Below are positions 35,482 to 43,447 of a DNA stretch of 64,000 nucleotides, one piece after another. Numbering within the stretch: position 1 is the stretch's first letter; each line of letters opens with the position of its first letter. The stretch lies in NCBI GenBank assembly GCA_963746805.1, contig CAVVCQ010000008.1:496001-560000 (forward strand). Reading direction: 5' to 3'. The notes below the pieces were generated by a model that was not told the DNA's origin, did no database searches, and saw nothing but the letters and a program-made list of their open reading frames with translations. Source of the stretch: DATHTC01 sp963746805 (GTDB lineage Bacteria; Actinomycetota; Thermoleophilia; Gaiellales; Gaiellaceae). Position numbers and translations under genes: made by a program.

Positions 35482-36576
35482 GTGAAATCACTCCTCGCCA
35501 TCGCCGGCCTGGCTTTCGTGGCGGCCGGATCCGCTCCGGCGGAACACTCTATGAGCGCCTACAGGTTCCGCCCGTTGCTCACGACGAGCCAGGTCACGCA
35601 CCTCGCGGCGCCGCGCTCGGAGCCCGGGAAGCTCTACATCGTCCAACAGGACGGCCGCGTCCGCGTCGCGGTCGGAGGCAAGCTCAGGCGGAAGCCGTTC
35701 CTCGACCTTCTCGGTCGGGTCCGCATCGGCCGCGAGCAGGGGCTGCTCTCGATTGCGTTCCACCCGGCCTACGCGCGGAACCGGCTCTTCTATGTCCACT
35801 ACTCGGCGATCCCGAACAGCACGCGGATCGTCGAGTACCGCGCAAACAAGGACAGAACGGCCGCGCTGCCGCAGACGGCGCGCGTCCTGTTCACCCGCCG
35901 CCAGCCCGGAGCCGAGCACAAGGGCGGGGAGATCGCGTTCGGCCCCGACGGCAAGCTCTACTTCGGCCTCGGCGACGGCGAGTGCTGCGATGATCCGGAG
36001 AACCGCGCCCAGAACATGAGCGAGCCGTTCGGCAAGCTCTGGCGGCTCGACGTGGCGCAACGACCGCCCCAGCCCGAGATCGTCGCGCTCGGCCTGCGGA
36101 ATCCCTGGCGGCTCTCGTTCGACCGTGCGAACGGCGACCTCTACATCGGCGACGTCGGCGCGGGGCTGTTCGAGGAGATCGACTACCAGCCGCGCGCCGC
36201 ACTCGGCGAACTCGTCAACTACGGCTGGGACGTCTGGGAGGCGCGCGCGACCAAGGAGGACAAGCCGCGAAACCCGCAGGGCCGGCTCGTGTTCCCTGTC
36301 CACGCGTACGCCCACGCCGGCCGCAGCGACTGCACGGGCTCGATCACGGGCGGGTACGTCTACCGCGGCTCGGCGGTGCCGGCCGCGCGCGGCCGCTACT
36401 TCTTCGGCGACTACTGCAGCGGGGCGATCTGGAGCCTTCGAGTCGAGAACGGGGCCGCAGTCGACGTGCGCCGCGAGAGCGGCACGCTTCCCGGACTGAC
36501 GACGTTCGGCGAGGACGCGCGCGGCGAGCTCTACGCGGCTGCGCAGGGCGGTCGCGTCTACAAACTGATCCGGTAG
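35482..36576 (+). CDS. Secreted PQQ-dependent sugar-dehydrogenase-like beta-propeller
   Basis: A 364-residue protein of the soluble glucose/aldose dehydrogenase (GSDH, PF07995) family. A short N-terminal signal peptide (LLAIAGLAFVAAGSAPA) is followed by LYIVQQDGRVRV, EQGLLSIAFHPAY, HKGGEIAFGPDGKLYFGLGDG and GLRNPWRLSFDRANGDLYIGDVG, the standard blade motifs, the last with the PQQ/calcium region. A CDDPEN... and DCTGSITGG/DYCSG cysteine set may form disulfides. Members oxidise sugars or act on unknown carbohydrates outside the cell. Start GTG 35482. Confidence 0.88.
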   Translation: MKSLLAIAGLAFVAAGSAPAEHSMSAYRFRPLLTTSQVTHLAAPRSEPGKLYIVQQDGRVRVAVGGKLRRKPFLDLLGRVRIGREQGLLSIAFHPAYARNRLFYVHYSAIPNSTRIVEYRANKDRTAALPQTARVLFTRRQPGAEHKGGEIAFGPDGKLYFGLGDGECCDDPENRAQNMSEPFGKLWRLDVAQRPPQPEIVALGLRNPWRLSFDRANGDLYIGDVGAGLFEEIDYQPRAALGELVNYGWDVWEARATKEDKPRNPQGRLVFPVHAYAHAGRSDCTGSITGGYVYRGSAVPAARGRYFFGDYCSGAIWSLRVENGAAVDVRRESGTLPGLTTFGEDARGELYAAAQGGRVYKLIR

Positions 36577-36678
36577 CGACCGTCGGTGCGTGGCGATCGT
36601 CGTTCCGGCGGCGAGTCGCGATTGCGCCGGCTGCGTTAGGCTCGGATGACTTTCCCACTGCGACCGAAGGGAGTTCGC

Positions 36679-37536
36679 ATGGCGTCCATTTCGGAGCGGG
36701 AGAGCAGGGAGATCGAGGCGGCGAACGCCTCCGGCACCACTCCGGTCGTCTTCATCCACGGCCTCTGGCTCCTGCCGAGCAGCTGGGCCAACTGGGCGGG
36801 CTTCTTCAAGCAGGCCGGTTACGCGCCGCTGACGCCGGACTGGCCAGACGATCCGGAAACGGTCGAAGAGGCGCGGGCGAACCCGGAGGTCCTCGCCAGG
36901 AAGACGCTGAAGGAGGTCGCCGATCACACGGCCGACGTGATCGGCAAGCTCGAGAGGAAGCCCGCCGTGATGGGGCACTCGACCGGCGGACTGTTCGCCC
37001 AGATGCTCGCCGGCCGCGGGCTCTCGGCAGCGACGGTTGCCATCGACCCGGGCATCTTTCGCGGCGTCCTGCCGCTGCCCCTCTCCACGCTCAAGGCGAG
37101 TGGACCGTTCCTGTTGAACCCCCGGAATCGAGGCCGCGCCCTCACGCTCACCTTCGAGCAGTTCAAGTACGGCTGGACGAACGCCCTCGATGAGGACGAG
37201 GCGAAGCGCCTGTACGACACCTACCACGTGGCCGCGTCGGGGATCGCCCTGGCCCAGATGGGCAACGCCAACCTCAACCCCTGGACCGAGTCGAAGGTCG
37301 ACACGAAGAACCCCGATCGGGGCCCGCTGCTGATCCTCGACGGAGAGAAGGACCACACGGTTCCCTGGGCGATCGCCAACGCCTCCTACAAGCGGCAGAA
37401 GCGCAACCCGGGCGTCACCGAGATCAAGAAGATGCCCAACCGCGGCCACTCGCTCACCATCGACCACGGCTGGCAGGAGGTCGCGCAGACCGCGCTCGAC
37501 TTCGTCGAGCGGTTCGTCCCGGCCAAGCCGAGCTAG
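36679..37536 (+). CDS. Alpha/beta hydrolase
   Basis: A 285-residue hydrolase. VVFIHGLWLLPSSW is the oxyanion-hole strand, VMGHSTGGLFAQM holds the nucleophile Ser, LLILDGEKDHTVP the acid Asp and MPNRGHSLTID the His. Start ATG 36679, preceded by AAGGGAG; an upstream ATG in the frame lacks a ribosome site. Cytoplasmic. Esterase or lipase-like, substrate unknown. Confidence 0.9.
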   Translation: MASISERESREIEAANASGTTPVVFIHGLWLLPSSWANWAGFFKQAGYAPLTPDWPDDPETVEEARANPEVLARKTLKEVADHTADVIGKLERKPAVMGHSTGGLFAQMLAGRGLSAATVAIDPGIFRGVLPLPLSTLKASGPFLLNPRNRGRALTLTFEQFKYGWTNALDEDEAKRLYDTYHVAASGIALAQMGNANLNPWTESKVDTKNPDRGPLLILDGEKDHTVPWAIANASYKRQKRNPGVTEIKKMPNRGHSLTIDHGWQEVAQTALDFVERFVPAKPS

Positions 37537-37723
37537 CCGGGTCGCGGGCTCGGGGATCGCTCCGCGGCCGAGTTGGCGCGCGGTACGATCCCGCCGTGGA
37601 TCCGGCAGCGAGATAGCGGTCCGACGCGGCGACCGCCGCGCGTTGATCGGCGCAGGCGCCGAGGCTGCTTTCGCGGGGGCCTCGGACGCTGCGTGCCACC
37701 GCTACGACACGGAGGTCCACACG

Positions 37724-38188
37724 ATGATTCGTCAGAACCTGTTCTCCGACTCATGGGACGGAGAGGACGAAGAAGACAGGACTCGGCATCGAGTCTTCTG
37801 GCGGCCGGACGGCGCCATGATGGGAGCGACGCTGTACGAGCTCGCGCCCGACGCGCCCGAGGCGCGGATCCACATGCACTTCGGAGCCGAGGAGATGTTC
37901 TTCGTCCTGAGCGGTCGTCCCGTCCTCCGGAACCAGCACGGGAAAGAAGAGTTGGCTCCGGGCGACTTCGTCTTCTGCCCCGACGGACGCGCCGGGCTCC
38001 ACACGTTCAGCAACCCCGCCGAAGAGCCCGCTCAGATCCTGGCGATCAGCGCGGGGGGCTTCCCGGACGTCGTCGCCTACCCCGAACACGGATACGCATG
38101 GGTGGCGACTCGCGATCCCGATCCCAAGCTCCTCGAGAGAGGTGGCGACCCCGGCATCATCGCTCGCTTCGAGATCCCGATCGAGTAG
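37724..38188 (+). CDS. Cupin-domain protein
   Basis: A 154-residue single cupin. HMHFGAEEMFFVLSGRPVLRNQHG supplies H, H and E metal ligands, and GLHTFSNP the last H. Start ATG 37724 is supported by GGAGG eight bases upstream; the frame stays open for 27 more codons before it, which probably is not translated. Function not assignable beyond small-molecule binding or metal enzyme. A strong terminator follows. Confidence 0.82.
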   Translation: MIRQNLFSDSWDGEDEEDRTRHRVFWRPDGAMMGATLYELAPDAPEARIHMHFGAEEMFFVLSGRPVLRNQHGKEELAPGDFVFCPDGRAGLHTFSNPAEEPAQILAISAGGFPDVVAYPEHGYAWVATRDPDPKLLERGGDPGIIARFEIPIE

Positions 38189-38224
38189 CTGGTCCGGCCG
38201 GTTGTCGGCCGTCGCTCGACACGA

Positions 38225-38252
38225 CGAAGAGGCCGCGAGAGCGGCCTCTTCG
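38225..38252 (+). terminator. Terminator hairpin
   Basis: CGAAGAGGCCGC and GCGGCCTCTTCG form a perfect 12-bp stem closed by a GAGA tetraloop, 37 bases after the cupin stop. Confidence 0.8.
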
Positions 38253-38375
38253 CGTGCGCTCGGGACGTGCCCGACCGGGGTTCACCGGTTCGAAACGCCC
38301 TCGTGACCAGACCGCTTCCCACGCGGCTGGGGTCCACCGTGAGACTCGCCGCGTCAGCGAGGAGGGGAGACACCC

Positions 38376-39863
38376 GTGCTCACACGGAGGCACCTGAACC
38401 GGCGCGATTTCCTACGCGCATCGGGCGGCGCCGCGGCAGGGCTGGCGCTCTACGGTCCGGCGCGCGCACTGGCGGGGACGAACGACGGCCCGTACGGCGA
38501 GCTCGTACCCGACCCCGGCGGCTTGCTCGACCTCCCACGTGGGTTCCAGTACCGCGTGCTCTCGCAAGAGGGCGCGCCGACGATGCGGAACAGGGCGACC
38601 AGCGGGATCCCCGTGCCGGGATCGCACGACGGCATGGCCGCGTTCGCCGGGCCCGGGAACACGACGGTTCTCGTCCGCAACCACGAGCAGGCCGGCAGCG
38701 CAGGCCCGCCCGTCGTCGGCACGAACCCGTACACGGCCGCCGGCGGCGGCCCCGGCGGCACCACCGCCGTCGTCGTGGGACCGAACCGCAAGGAGATCGA
38801 CGCGTACGTGACCAACGCCGGCACGCGGACGAACTGCGCCGGCGGCGCAACGCCGTGGGGAACCTGGATCACGTGCGAGGAGACGCGGGACGAGGGTCAC
38901 GGCTACTGCTTCGAGGTGATGCCGGACGACCCGGAGAACAACCTCTCGAAGACGCCGCTCACCGCGATGGGGTTCTTCTCGCACGAGTCGATCGACGTCG
39001 ACCCGCGCACGGGAATCGTGTACCTCACCGAGGACGACTTCCGCGGCTCGATCCCCGCGAACCCCAACGACGAGACGGATGCGAGCCGCTCGAGCTTCCT
39101 GTACCGCTACCTGCCGAACGACCGCAGCCAGCGGCCGGGCGCGCTCCTCGCCGGAGGCAGGCTGCAGGCGCTCAGGATCGACGAGGCGCATCGCAACGCA
39201 GACCTCTTCGACCCGCGTCAGCGGTTCGTCGTCCAGTGGGTCACCGTCAACCCGGTAGAGCCGCACGCCGATGCGCTCGCGCAGGGAGCCGTGCGGTTCA
39301 CGCGACTCGAGGGATCCCACTTCGCGGGCGGCGCCTTCTGGTTCGACGACACGCAGGGCGGCGAGGCCCGTCGCGGCCAGATCTACCGGCTCATCCCCGG
39401 GCCGGAGAACGTGGCCGGCGCGGACACGCTCGAGCTGTTCTTCGAGTCCACCGACCTCAACGTCCTCGACCTTCCGGACAACATCATCGTCACGCCCTGG
39501 GGAGACGTCTGGTGTGCCGAGGACGGCGGCGGCGAGAATCGGGTCGTCGGCATCACACCCGAGGGCGGGACCTACGTGTTCGCCCGGAACGCCCACCCCG
39601 ACATGAGCGAGTTCGCGGGACCGACGTTCGCACCGGACGGCCAGACGTTCTTCGTGAACGTGCAGGACCCCGGGACGACATTCGCGATCTGGGGCCCGTT
39701 CGCCCGCCAGAACCGTGACCGGCAGCGTGCCATGGCGTACGCGGATCCTCCCGCCGGCTACGCAGCCCCGATGACGGGCGAGCTCGAGGAGGCAGCCGCT
39801 CGGTACGGACTGACCCGGCTCGAGGCGGCCGCTTACTCCCGCCTGGGAGTGCCCCTCGCCTGA
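38376..39863 (+). CDS. DUF839/PhoX-family secreted protein with Tat signal
   Basis: A 495-residue protein. RRHLNRRDFLRASGGAAAGLAL is a twin-arginine signal, so it is exported folded. The body has PhoX/DUF839 blocks: GSHDGMAAFAGPGNTTVLVRNHE, NCAGGATPWGTWITCEET, GFFSHESIDVDPRTGIVYLTEDDF and DVWCAEDGGG. The two cysteines in NCAGG...ITCEE are typical of PhoX. PhoX is a Ca/Fe alkaline phosphatase, but many DUF839 proteins are uncharacterised, so phosphatase activity is inference. GTG start with GAGGAGGGG upstream. Confidence 0.88.
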   Translation: MLTRRHLNRRDFLRASGGAAAGLALYGPARALAGTNDGPYGELVPDPGGLLDLPRGFQYRVLSQEGAPTMRNRATSGIPVPGSHDGMAAFAGPGNTTVLVRNHEQAGSAGPPVVGTNPYTAAGGGPGGTTAVVVGPNRKEIDAYVTNAGTRTNCAGGATPWGTWITCEETRDEGHGYCFEVMPDDPENNLSKTPLTAMGFFSHESIDVDPRTGIVYLTEDDFRGSIPANPNDETDASRSSFLYRYLPNDRSQRPGALLAGGRLQALRIDEAHRNADLFDPRQRFVVQWVTVNPVEPHADALAQGAVRFTRLEGSHFAGGAFWFDDTQGGEARRGQIYRLIPGPENVAGADTLELFFESTDLNVLDLPDNIIVTPWGDVWCAEDGGGENRVVGITPEGGTYVFARNAHPDMSEFAGPTFAPDGQTFFVNVQDPGTTFAIWGPFARQNRDRQRAMAYADPPAGYAAPMTGELEEAAARYGLTRLEAAAYSRLGVPLA

Positions 39864-39873
39864 TCGGCCGCAC

Positions 39874-39907
39874 GGGCTCCCGCCGCCGTGATCGCTGGCG
39901 GGAGCCC
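39874..39907. terminator. Bidirectional terminator hairpin
   Basis: GGGCTCCCGCC (39874-39884) pairs over 11 bp with GGCGGGAGCCC (39897-39907), between the converging PhoX and fasciclin genes. Confidence 0.75.
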
Positions 39908-39928
39908 GGGAGCCTGTGCGTCACGCGC

Positions 39929-40435
39929 CTAGCGTGCCGGCGGGATCAGGACGCGGTTGACGACGTGGATCACGCCGTTCGTCGCCATCACGTCGGCGGT
40001 CGTCACCTTCGCCGAGTTGACGAAGACGTTCTGGCCGGACGTCCGGATGCGGACGCTCTTGCCGTTGAGGGTCTTCGCCTGGGAGAGCTCGACGACCTCG
40101 CTCGCGGTCACCTCGCCCGAGACGACGTGGTACAGCAACACGGCCTTCAGCTTCGCCTTGTTCTTGAGCAGCGCGTTGAGCGTGCTCTTCGGCACGCGCT
40201 TGAACGCCGCGTCGGTGGGCGCGAAGACGGTGTAGGGGCCCGTCCCCTTCAGCGCGCCGACGAGGCCGGCGCGCTTGAGCAGCATCGTGAGCGTCTTGAA
40301 CTGCCCTGCGGATGTCGCCGTCGCGACGATGTCGGCCTCGGCCGTCGGTGCCGCGGACGCCGTCGAGCCGACGGACGCGACGGATGCGACGGCCGCGACC
40401 ACCAGGGTCAGAAGTGCGATGCGAGTGCGGTTCAC
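39929..40435 (-). CDS. Secreted fasciclin-domain protein
   Basis: A 168-residue protein. GTG 40435 is preferred, with AAGGAGGAG just upstream. Residues ~1-28 form a signal peptide (IALLTLVVAAVASVASV). The rest is one FAS1 domain: FKTLTMLLKRAGLVGALKGTGPYTVFAPTDAAFKRV (H1 block), LLYHVVSGEV (YH motif) and TNGVIHVVNRVLIPP (H2 block). FAS1 domains mediate adhesion. The gene follows the DUF378 gene by 42 bases and both probably share the promoter under CarH repeats. Confidence 0.92.
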   Translation of the reverse strand: MNRTRIALLTLVVAAVASVASVGSTASAAPTAEADIVATATSAGQFKTLTMLLKRAGLVGALKGTGPYTVFAPTDAAFKRVPKSTLNALLKNKAKLKAVLLYHVVSGEVTASEVVELSQAKTLNGKSVRIRTSGQNVFVNSAKVTTADVMATNGVIHVVNRVLIPPAR

Positions 40436-40477
40436 GTTCTCCTCCTTCTGTCGTACGTGCTTGGTCATCTGGTCGCC

Positions 40478-40723
40478 CTAGCGAGCGGCGGAGGCCGGGA
40501 CGGGGCGGGTCGCCCCGGCGCGCCGGCGCGCGAATAGCGCGCCGATTGCGTAGACCGCCGAGAGCCCGACGAGCCCGTACACGATTCGGGTGGCGGCGTT
40601 CGTCTCGCCGAACTCGAGCCCGAACACGGTCGCCACGAGGTCGAACTCGGCAATCGCCACGAGCCCCCAGTTGAGCGCCCCCACGAGCACGAGCGTCCCG
40701 GCGAGAAGGTCGAGCTTCCTCAT
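40478..40723 (-). CDS. DUF378 small membrane protein
   Basis: An 81-residue protein starting at ATG 40723 with AGGAGGTG upstream. LLAGTLVLVGALNWGLVAIAEFDLVATVFG is the DUF378 signature (N-W-G-L in helix 1), and a second helix IVYGLVGLSAVYAIGALF follows. The family has two membrane helices and no known function. Its promoter (40766-40794) is overlapped by CarH-type operator repeats. Confidence 0.88.
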   Translation of the reverse strand: MRKLDLLAGTLVLVGALNWGLVAIAEFDLVATVFGLEFGETNAATRIVYGLVGLSAVYAIGALFARRRAGATRPVPASAAR

Positions 40724-40736
40724 CTTCGTGCACCTC

Positions 40737-40758
40737 CTGTCCAATAGTTGTCCAAGAA
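40737..40758. promoter_or_regulatory. CarH-type operator, two 11-bp tandem repeats
   Basis: CTGTCCAATAG and TTGTCCAAGAA lie head to tail at exact 11-bp spacing just upstream of the DUF378 ribosome site. They match the pattern n-T-n-n-A/C-C-A known for CarH operators. This block lies downstream of the minus-strand promoter, where binding would block elongation or initiation. Confidence 0.6.
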
Positions 40759-40765
40759 CGGTGGG

Positions 40766-40794
40766 AGCGTAGCCGAGTAGCCAAGTGTTGTCAA
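40766..40794 (-). promoter_or_regulatory. Promoter of DUF378-fasciclin operon
   Basis: On the minus strand TTGACA (40794-40789) is a perfect -35, followed by a 17-base spacer and TACGCT (40771-40766) as -10. The -35 lies inside the right-hand CarH repeat array. The start of transcription is expected about 35 bases before the DUF378 ATG. Confidence 0.6.
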
Positions 40795-40820
40795 GATCTT
40801 GTCCAGATGCTGTACAGTCC
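40777..40820. promoter_or_regulatory. CarH-type operator, three clear plus one weak 11-bp repeat, overlapping carH promoter
   Basis: GTAGCCAAGTG (weak), TTGTCAAGATC, TTGTCCAGATG and CTGTACAGTCC follow one another at exact 11-bp spacing and end 6 bases before the carH GTG. The CTGTACA unit is an exact match to the CarH consensus T-n-n-A-C-A. TTGTCA (40788) and TGTACA (40811), 17 bases apart, could be -35 and -10 of carH, which would give an almost leaderless mRNA and autorepression. Confidence 0.7.
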
Positions 40821-40826
40821 GAGCGC

Positions 40827-41691
40827 GTGGAGGCGAACGCGATCCTGCGGATCGGAGAGCTCGGCAGGCGGTCCGGCGTGAGCCCGGAGCTCCTGCGCGC
40901 GTGGGAACGCCGCTACGGCCTGCTCCGCCCCACCCGCTCGCCGGGCGGGCTGCGTCTCTACTCGCTCGACGACCTCGAGCGCGTGCGGCTCATGCAGCAG
41001 CACCTCGACTCCGGCCTCGCCGCCGCGCAGGCGGCGGCGCTCGCGTCGCGGGAGCCGCGCGGAGAGCGTGCGGCACATCGCCGCCCCGGCCGCCGTCCGG
41101 GAGGAGCTCGCCGAGGCGCTCGACGGCTTCGACGAGCCGCGCGCGCAGGCCGTCCTCGACGGCGCGCTCGCGGTCGCGACCGTCGACACGCTCCTGACCG
41201 ACGTCGTCCTCCCGTATCTCCACGACCTCGGCGAGCGCTGGGCGCGCGGCGAGGCGTCGGTCGCCCAGGAGCACTTCGCCTCGAGCGTGCTCCGCGGACG
41301 GCTGCTCGGACTGGCGCGCGGCTGGGGCAACGGCCTCGGCCCGCTGGCGCTGCTGGCGTGCCTGCCCGGAGAGCGGCACGAGCTCGGGCTGATCGCGTTC
41401 GGCCTGGCGCTCCGGTCCCGCGGCTGGCGGGTCGCCTACCTCGGAAGCGACACCCCGCTCGAGACGGCCGAGGCCGCCGCGCGCTCGCTCGCGCCGGCGC
41501 TCGTCGTCTTCAACGCCGTCGACCCCGCGCGTGTCGACGGGGTCGCATCGGGTCTCCGCGACCTCGCACGCACGCATCGGGTCGCGCTCGGCGGCGCGGG
41601 TGCGGGCGACGCCGCACCCGACGGGCCGCTGATCCTGGCGGGCGATCCCGTCGCGGCAGCGGACCGCGTCACCGCGGACGCAGCGCGGTGA
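40827..41691 (+). CDS. carH: CarH/LitR-type B12-dependent photoreceptor repressor, one frameshift
   Basis: Starts at GTG 40827. Residues 1-75 are a MerR-type DNA-binding domain: LRIGELGRRSGVSPELLRAWERRYGLL, then GGLRLYSLDDL. The frame changes near 41055, and removing one base would give 287 residues. The second part holds the helical B12-capping domain with WARGEASVAQEH, an exact W-x9-EH motif, and the cobalamin-binding GERHELG (E-x-H-x-x-G). Family knowledge: AdoCbl-bound CarH tetramers repress in the dark and fall apart in light. The stop overlaps uvsE by 4 bases. The single-base shift may be an assembly error, since every key motif survives. Confidence 0.85.
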
Positions 41692-42602
41692 CCCTGCGGC
41701 TCGGCTACGCCTGCATGAACACGCGACTGCCGTCGGCAGCGCGCACGCTTCGACTCGCGAACGCCACGCCGGAGCGCCTGCGGGAGCTGACCGCCGCGAA
41801 CCTCGACGCGCTCGAGGCGATCCTCTGCTGGAACGCCGAGAACGGGATCGAAGTCTTCCGCGTGACCTCGAACCTGATCCCGTTCGGCTCCCATCCCGCG
41901 AACGCCCTCGCCTGGTGGGACGAGTTCGGCGAGCGCCTCGCCGAGCTGGGCGAGCTGATCGCGCGCTCCGGCGGCCGCGTCTCCACGCATCCCGGCCAGT
42001 TCACGGTGCTGTCGTCGAAGCGGCCGGAGGTCGTCGCCGCCGCGCTCGCCGAGCTCGAGTACCACGACCGGCTCCTCACGGCGCTCCGGCTCGACGGCTC
42101 GCACAAGATCGTGCTGCACGTGGGCTCCGGCGCGGCAGACCCCGCGGCCGCGGCACGACGCTTCGCCGCCGCGTTCGCCCGGCTCTCCGACGGAGCACGA
42201 CGCCGGCTCGTGCTCGAGAACGACGAGCGCTGGCCGCTCACGCTCGTGCTCGACCTCGCGTGTCGGCTCGACATCCCGGTCGTCTTCGACGCATTCCACC
42301 ACGCGCTCGCGCCGTCCCTGGAGGACCTCGACGTCCGCGACGCCGTCCTCGCCGCGGGAGAGAGCTGGCAGCCGAGCGACGGTCGCCAGGAGGTGCACTT
42401 CTCGACGCAGGAGCCGGGGAAGCGACCCGGCGCGCATGCCGCGACGATCGACCTCCACGCGTTCGCTCGCTTCCTCGAGGCCGTCGGCGATCTCCCACTC
42501 GACTGCGTCCTCGAGGTGAAGGACAAGGAGCAATCGGTCCTCCGCGCGCGCGATCTCCTTCCCGGCTACGCGATGGCGATCGCCCGCCAGAGCCCTTCGT
42601 AG
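41688..42602 (+). CDS. uvsE: UV-damage endonuclease UvsE/UVDE
   Basis: A 304-residue TIM-barrel nuclease. LGYACMNTRLP, RVTSNLIPFGSH, RVSTHPGQFTVLSS, LENDERW, VVFDAFHH and VHFSTQEPGKRPGAHA are the conserved metal-binding blocks. It nicks DNA 5' of UV photoproducts (dimers and 6-4 products) to start repair without UvrABC. GTG 41688 overlaps the carH stop, so synthesis is tied to that of the photoreceptor. It converges with a glycolipid-binding-domain gene and overlaps it by 37 bases. Confidence 0.93.
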   Translation: MTLRLGYACMNTRLPSAARTLRLANATPERLRELTAANLDALEAILCWNAENGIEVFRVTSNLIPFGSHPANALAWWDEFGERLAELGELIARSGGRVSTHPGQFTVLSSKRPEVVAAALAELEYHDRLLTALRLDGSHKIVLHVGSGAADPAAAARRFAAAFARLSDGARRRLVLENDERWPLTLVLDLACRLDIPVVFDAFHHALAPSLEDLDVRDAVLAAGESWQPSDGRQEVHFSTQEPGKRPGAHAATIDLHAFARFLEAVGDLPLDCVLEVKDKEQSVLRARDLLPGYAMAIARQSPS

Positions 42603-43102
42603 TCGAGCACGAGACCGTGCTCGTCCACCGTCAACTCGGCCTCGAAGTCGTCCTGTGTGTAGCGGTAGCGATCCTCCGCGAGCCGGGCGTATCGCTGGCG
42701 GACCGGCCGGACGGCGAGCTCGGGCCACACGAGCCAGGCGACCTGGATCTCGGCCTCCTCCCCGACGTCGAGCCCGAGGCGGCGAATCGGGAGCGTGTTG
42801 GTCGCCGGCGTGAAGCTGAGATCGACGTCCACGGAGTCGCGGTACTCGGGCGGCCGCTCGGCGCCGGACCACAGCGCGCCGAGCTCGACCGGCTCGCGCG
42901 GGTCTCCCCCGGCGACGGAGACGAGCACCTCGACGCCCGTGGTCGCCCACGCTGCGTCGACGGTCACGGCGTAGCGGAGCTCGATCGGCTGCCCCGCCTC
43001 GTGCGTCAGCACCGTTCCGCGCAGCCGCCACCCGCGGCTCGCGCGTTCGAGGACGCACACCTCGCTGCCGCCGTCGGATGCCTGCCAGAGGACGGCGGTC
43101 AC
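42566..43102 (-). CDS. Putative glycolipid-binding domain protein (PF06475-like)
   Basis: A 178-residue cytoplasmic protein from GTG 43102. AVLWQASDGGSEVCVLERASRGWRLRG, YAVTVDAAWATTGVEV, DVDLSFTPATNTLPIRRL and YTQDDFEAELTVDEHGLVLDYEGLW match the putative glycolipid-binding family, whose role is not established. Start overlaps the TetR stop by 4 bases. Its end overlaps uvsE on the other strand. Confidence 0.78.
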   Translation of the reverse strand: MTAVLWQASDGGSEVCVLERASRGWRLRGTVLTHEAGQPIELRYAVTVDAAWATTGVEVLVSVAGGDPREPVELGALWSGAERPPEYRDSVDVDLSFTPATNTLPIRRLGLDVGEEAEIQVAWLVWPELAVRPVRQRYARLAEDRYRYTQDDFEAELTVDEHGLVLDYEGLWRAIAIA

Positions 43103-43404
43103 GACCCGACGGTCAGGCCGCCGCGCTGAGCCGGTCGATTCCAGTCCTCGGACGACACGTCGCGACCGCTCACGACGTCGTTGATCGCGCCCACGACGAC
43201 CTCGACCATGCCGTCGAGGATGTCCTCCTTGTTGGCCGCATGGTTGTAGAGCGACATCGGCTCGACGCGGAGCTTCTGCGCGAGCCGGCGCATGGTCACC
43301 GCCTCGGCGCCGCCCTTGTCCGCGAGCTCGATCGCAGCCTGAAGCACGCGCTCCCGGCTCAAGGGAATGCGGGGCGGTGCGCTCGTGTCGACCCGTCTCG
43401 CCAC
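43099..43404 (-). CDS. TetR-family regulator, C-terminal domain missing
   Basis: A 101-residue protein with a normal TetR DNA-binding domain: IPLSRERVLQAAIELADKGGAEAVTMRRLAQKLRVEPMSLYNHAANKEDIL. TetR regulators are ~200 residues, but this one stops about 30 residues into the ligand domain after VSSEDWNRP. The last ~12 residues are unlike the family, as if a deletion joined the broken gene to the start of the next. It may be a pseudogene or a DNA-binding-only fragment. Confidence 0.75.
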   Translation of the reverse strand: MARRVDTSAPPRIPLSRERVLQAAIELADKGGAEAVTMRRLAQKLRVEPMSLYNHAANKEDILDGMVEVVVGAINDVVSGRDVSSEDWNRPAQRGGLTVGS

Positions 43405-43447
43405 TGATTCGGCCTGTTCCGATTCTAGGGACGGCGCCCGTCGGGTC

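Noticed and set aside
37643..37723. N-terminal extension of the cupin protein
   Set aside because: The frame is open but a GGAGG site lies directly before ATG 37724 and the extra residues do not look like the family.
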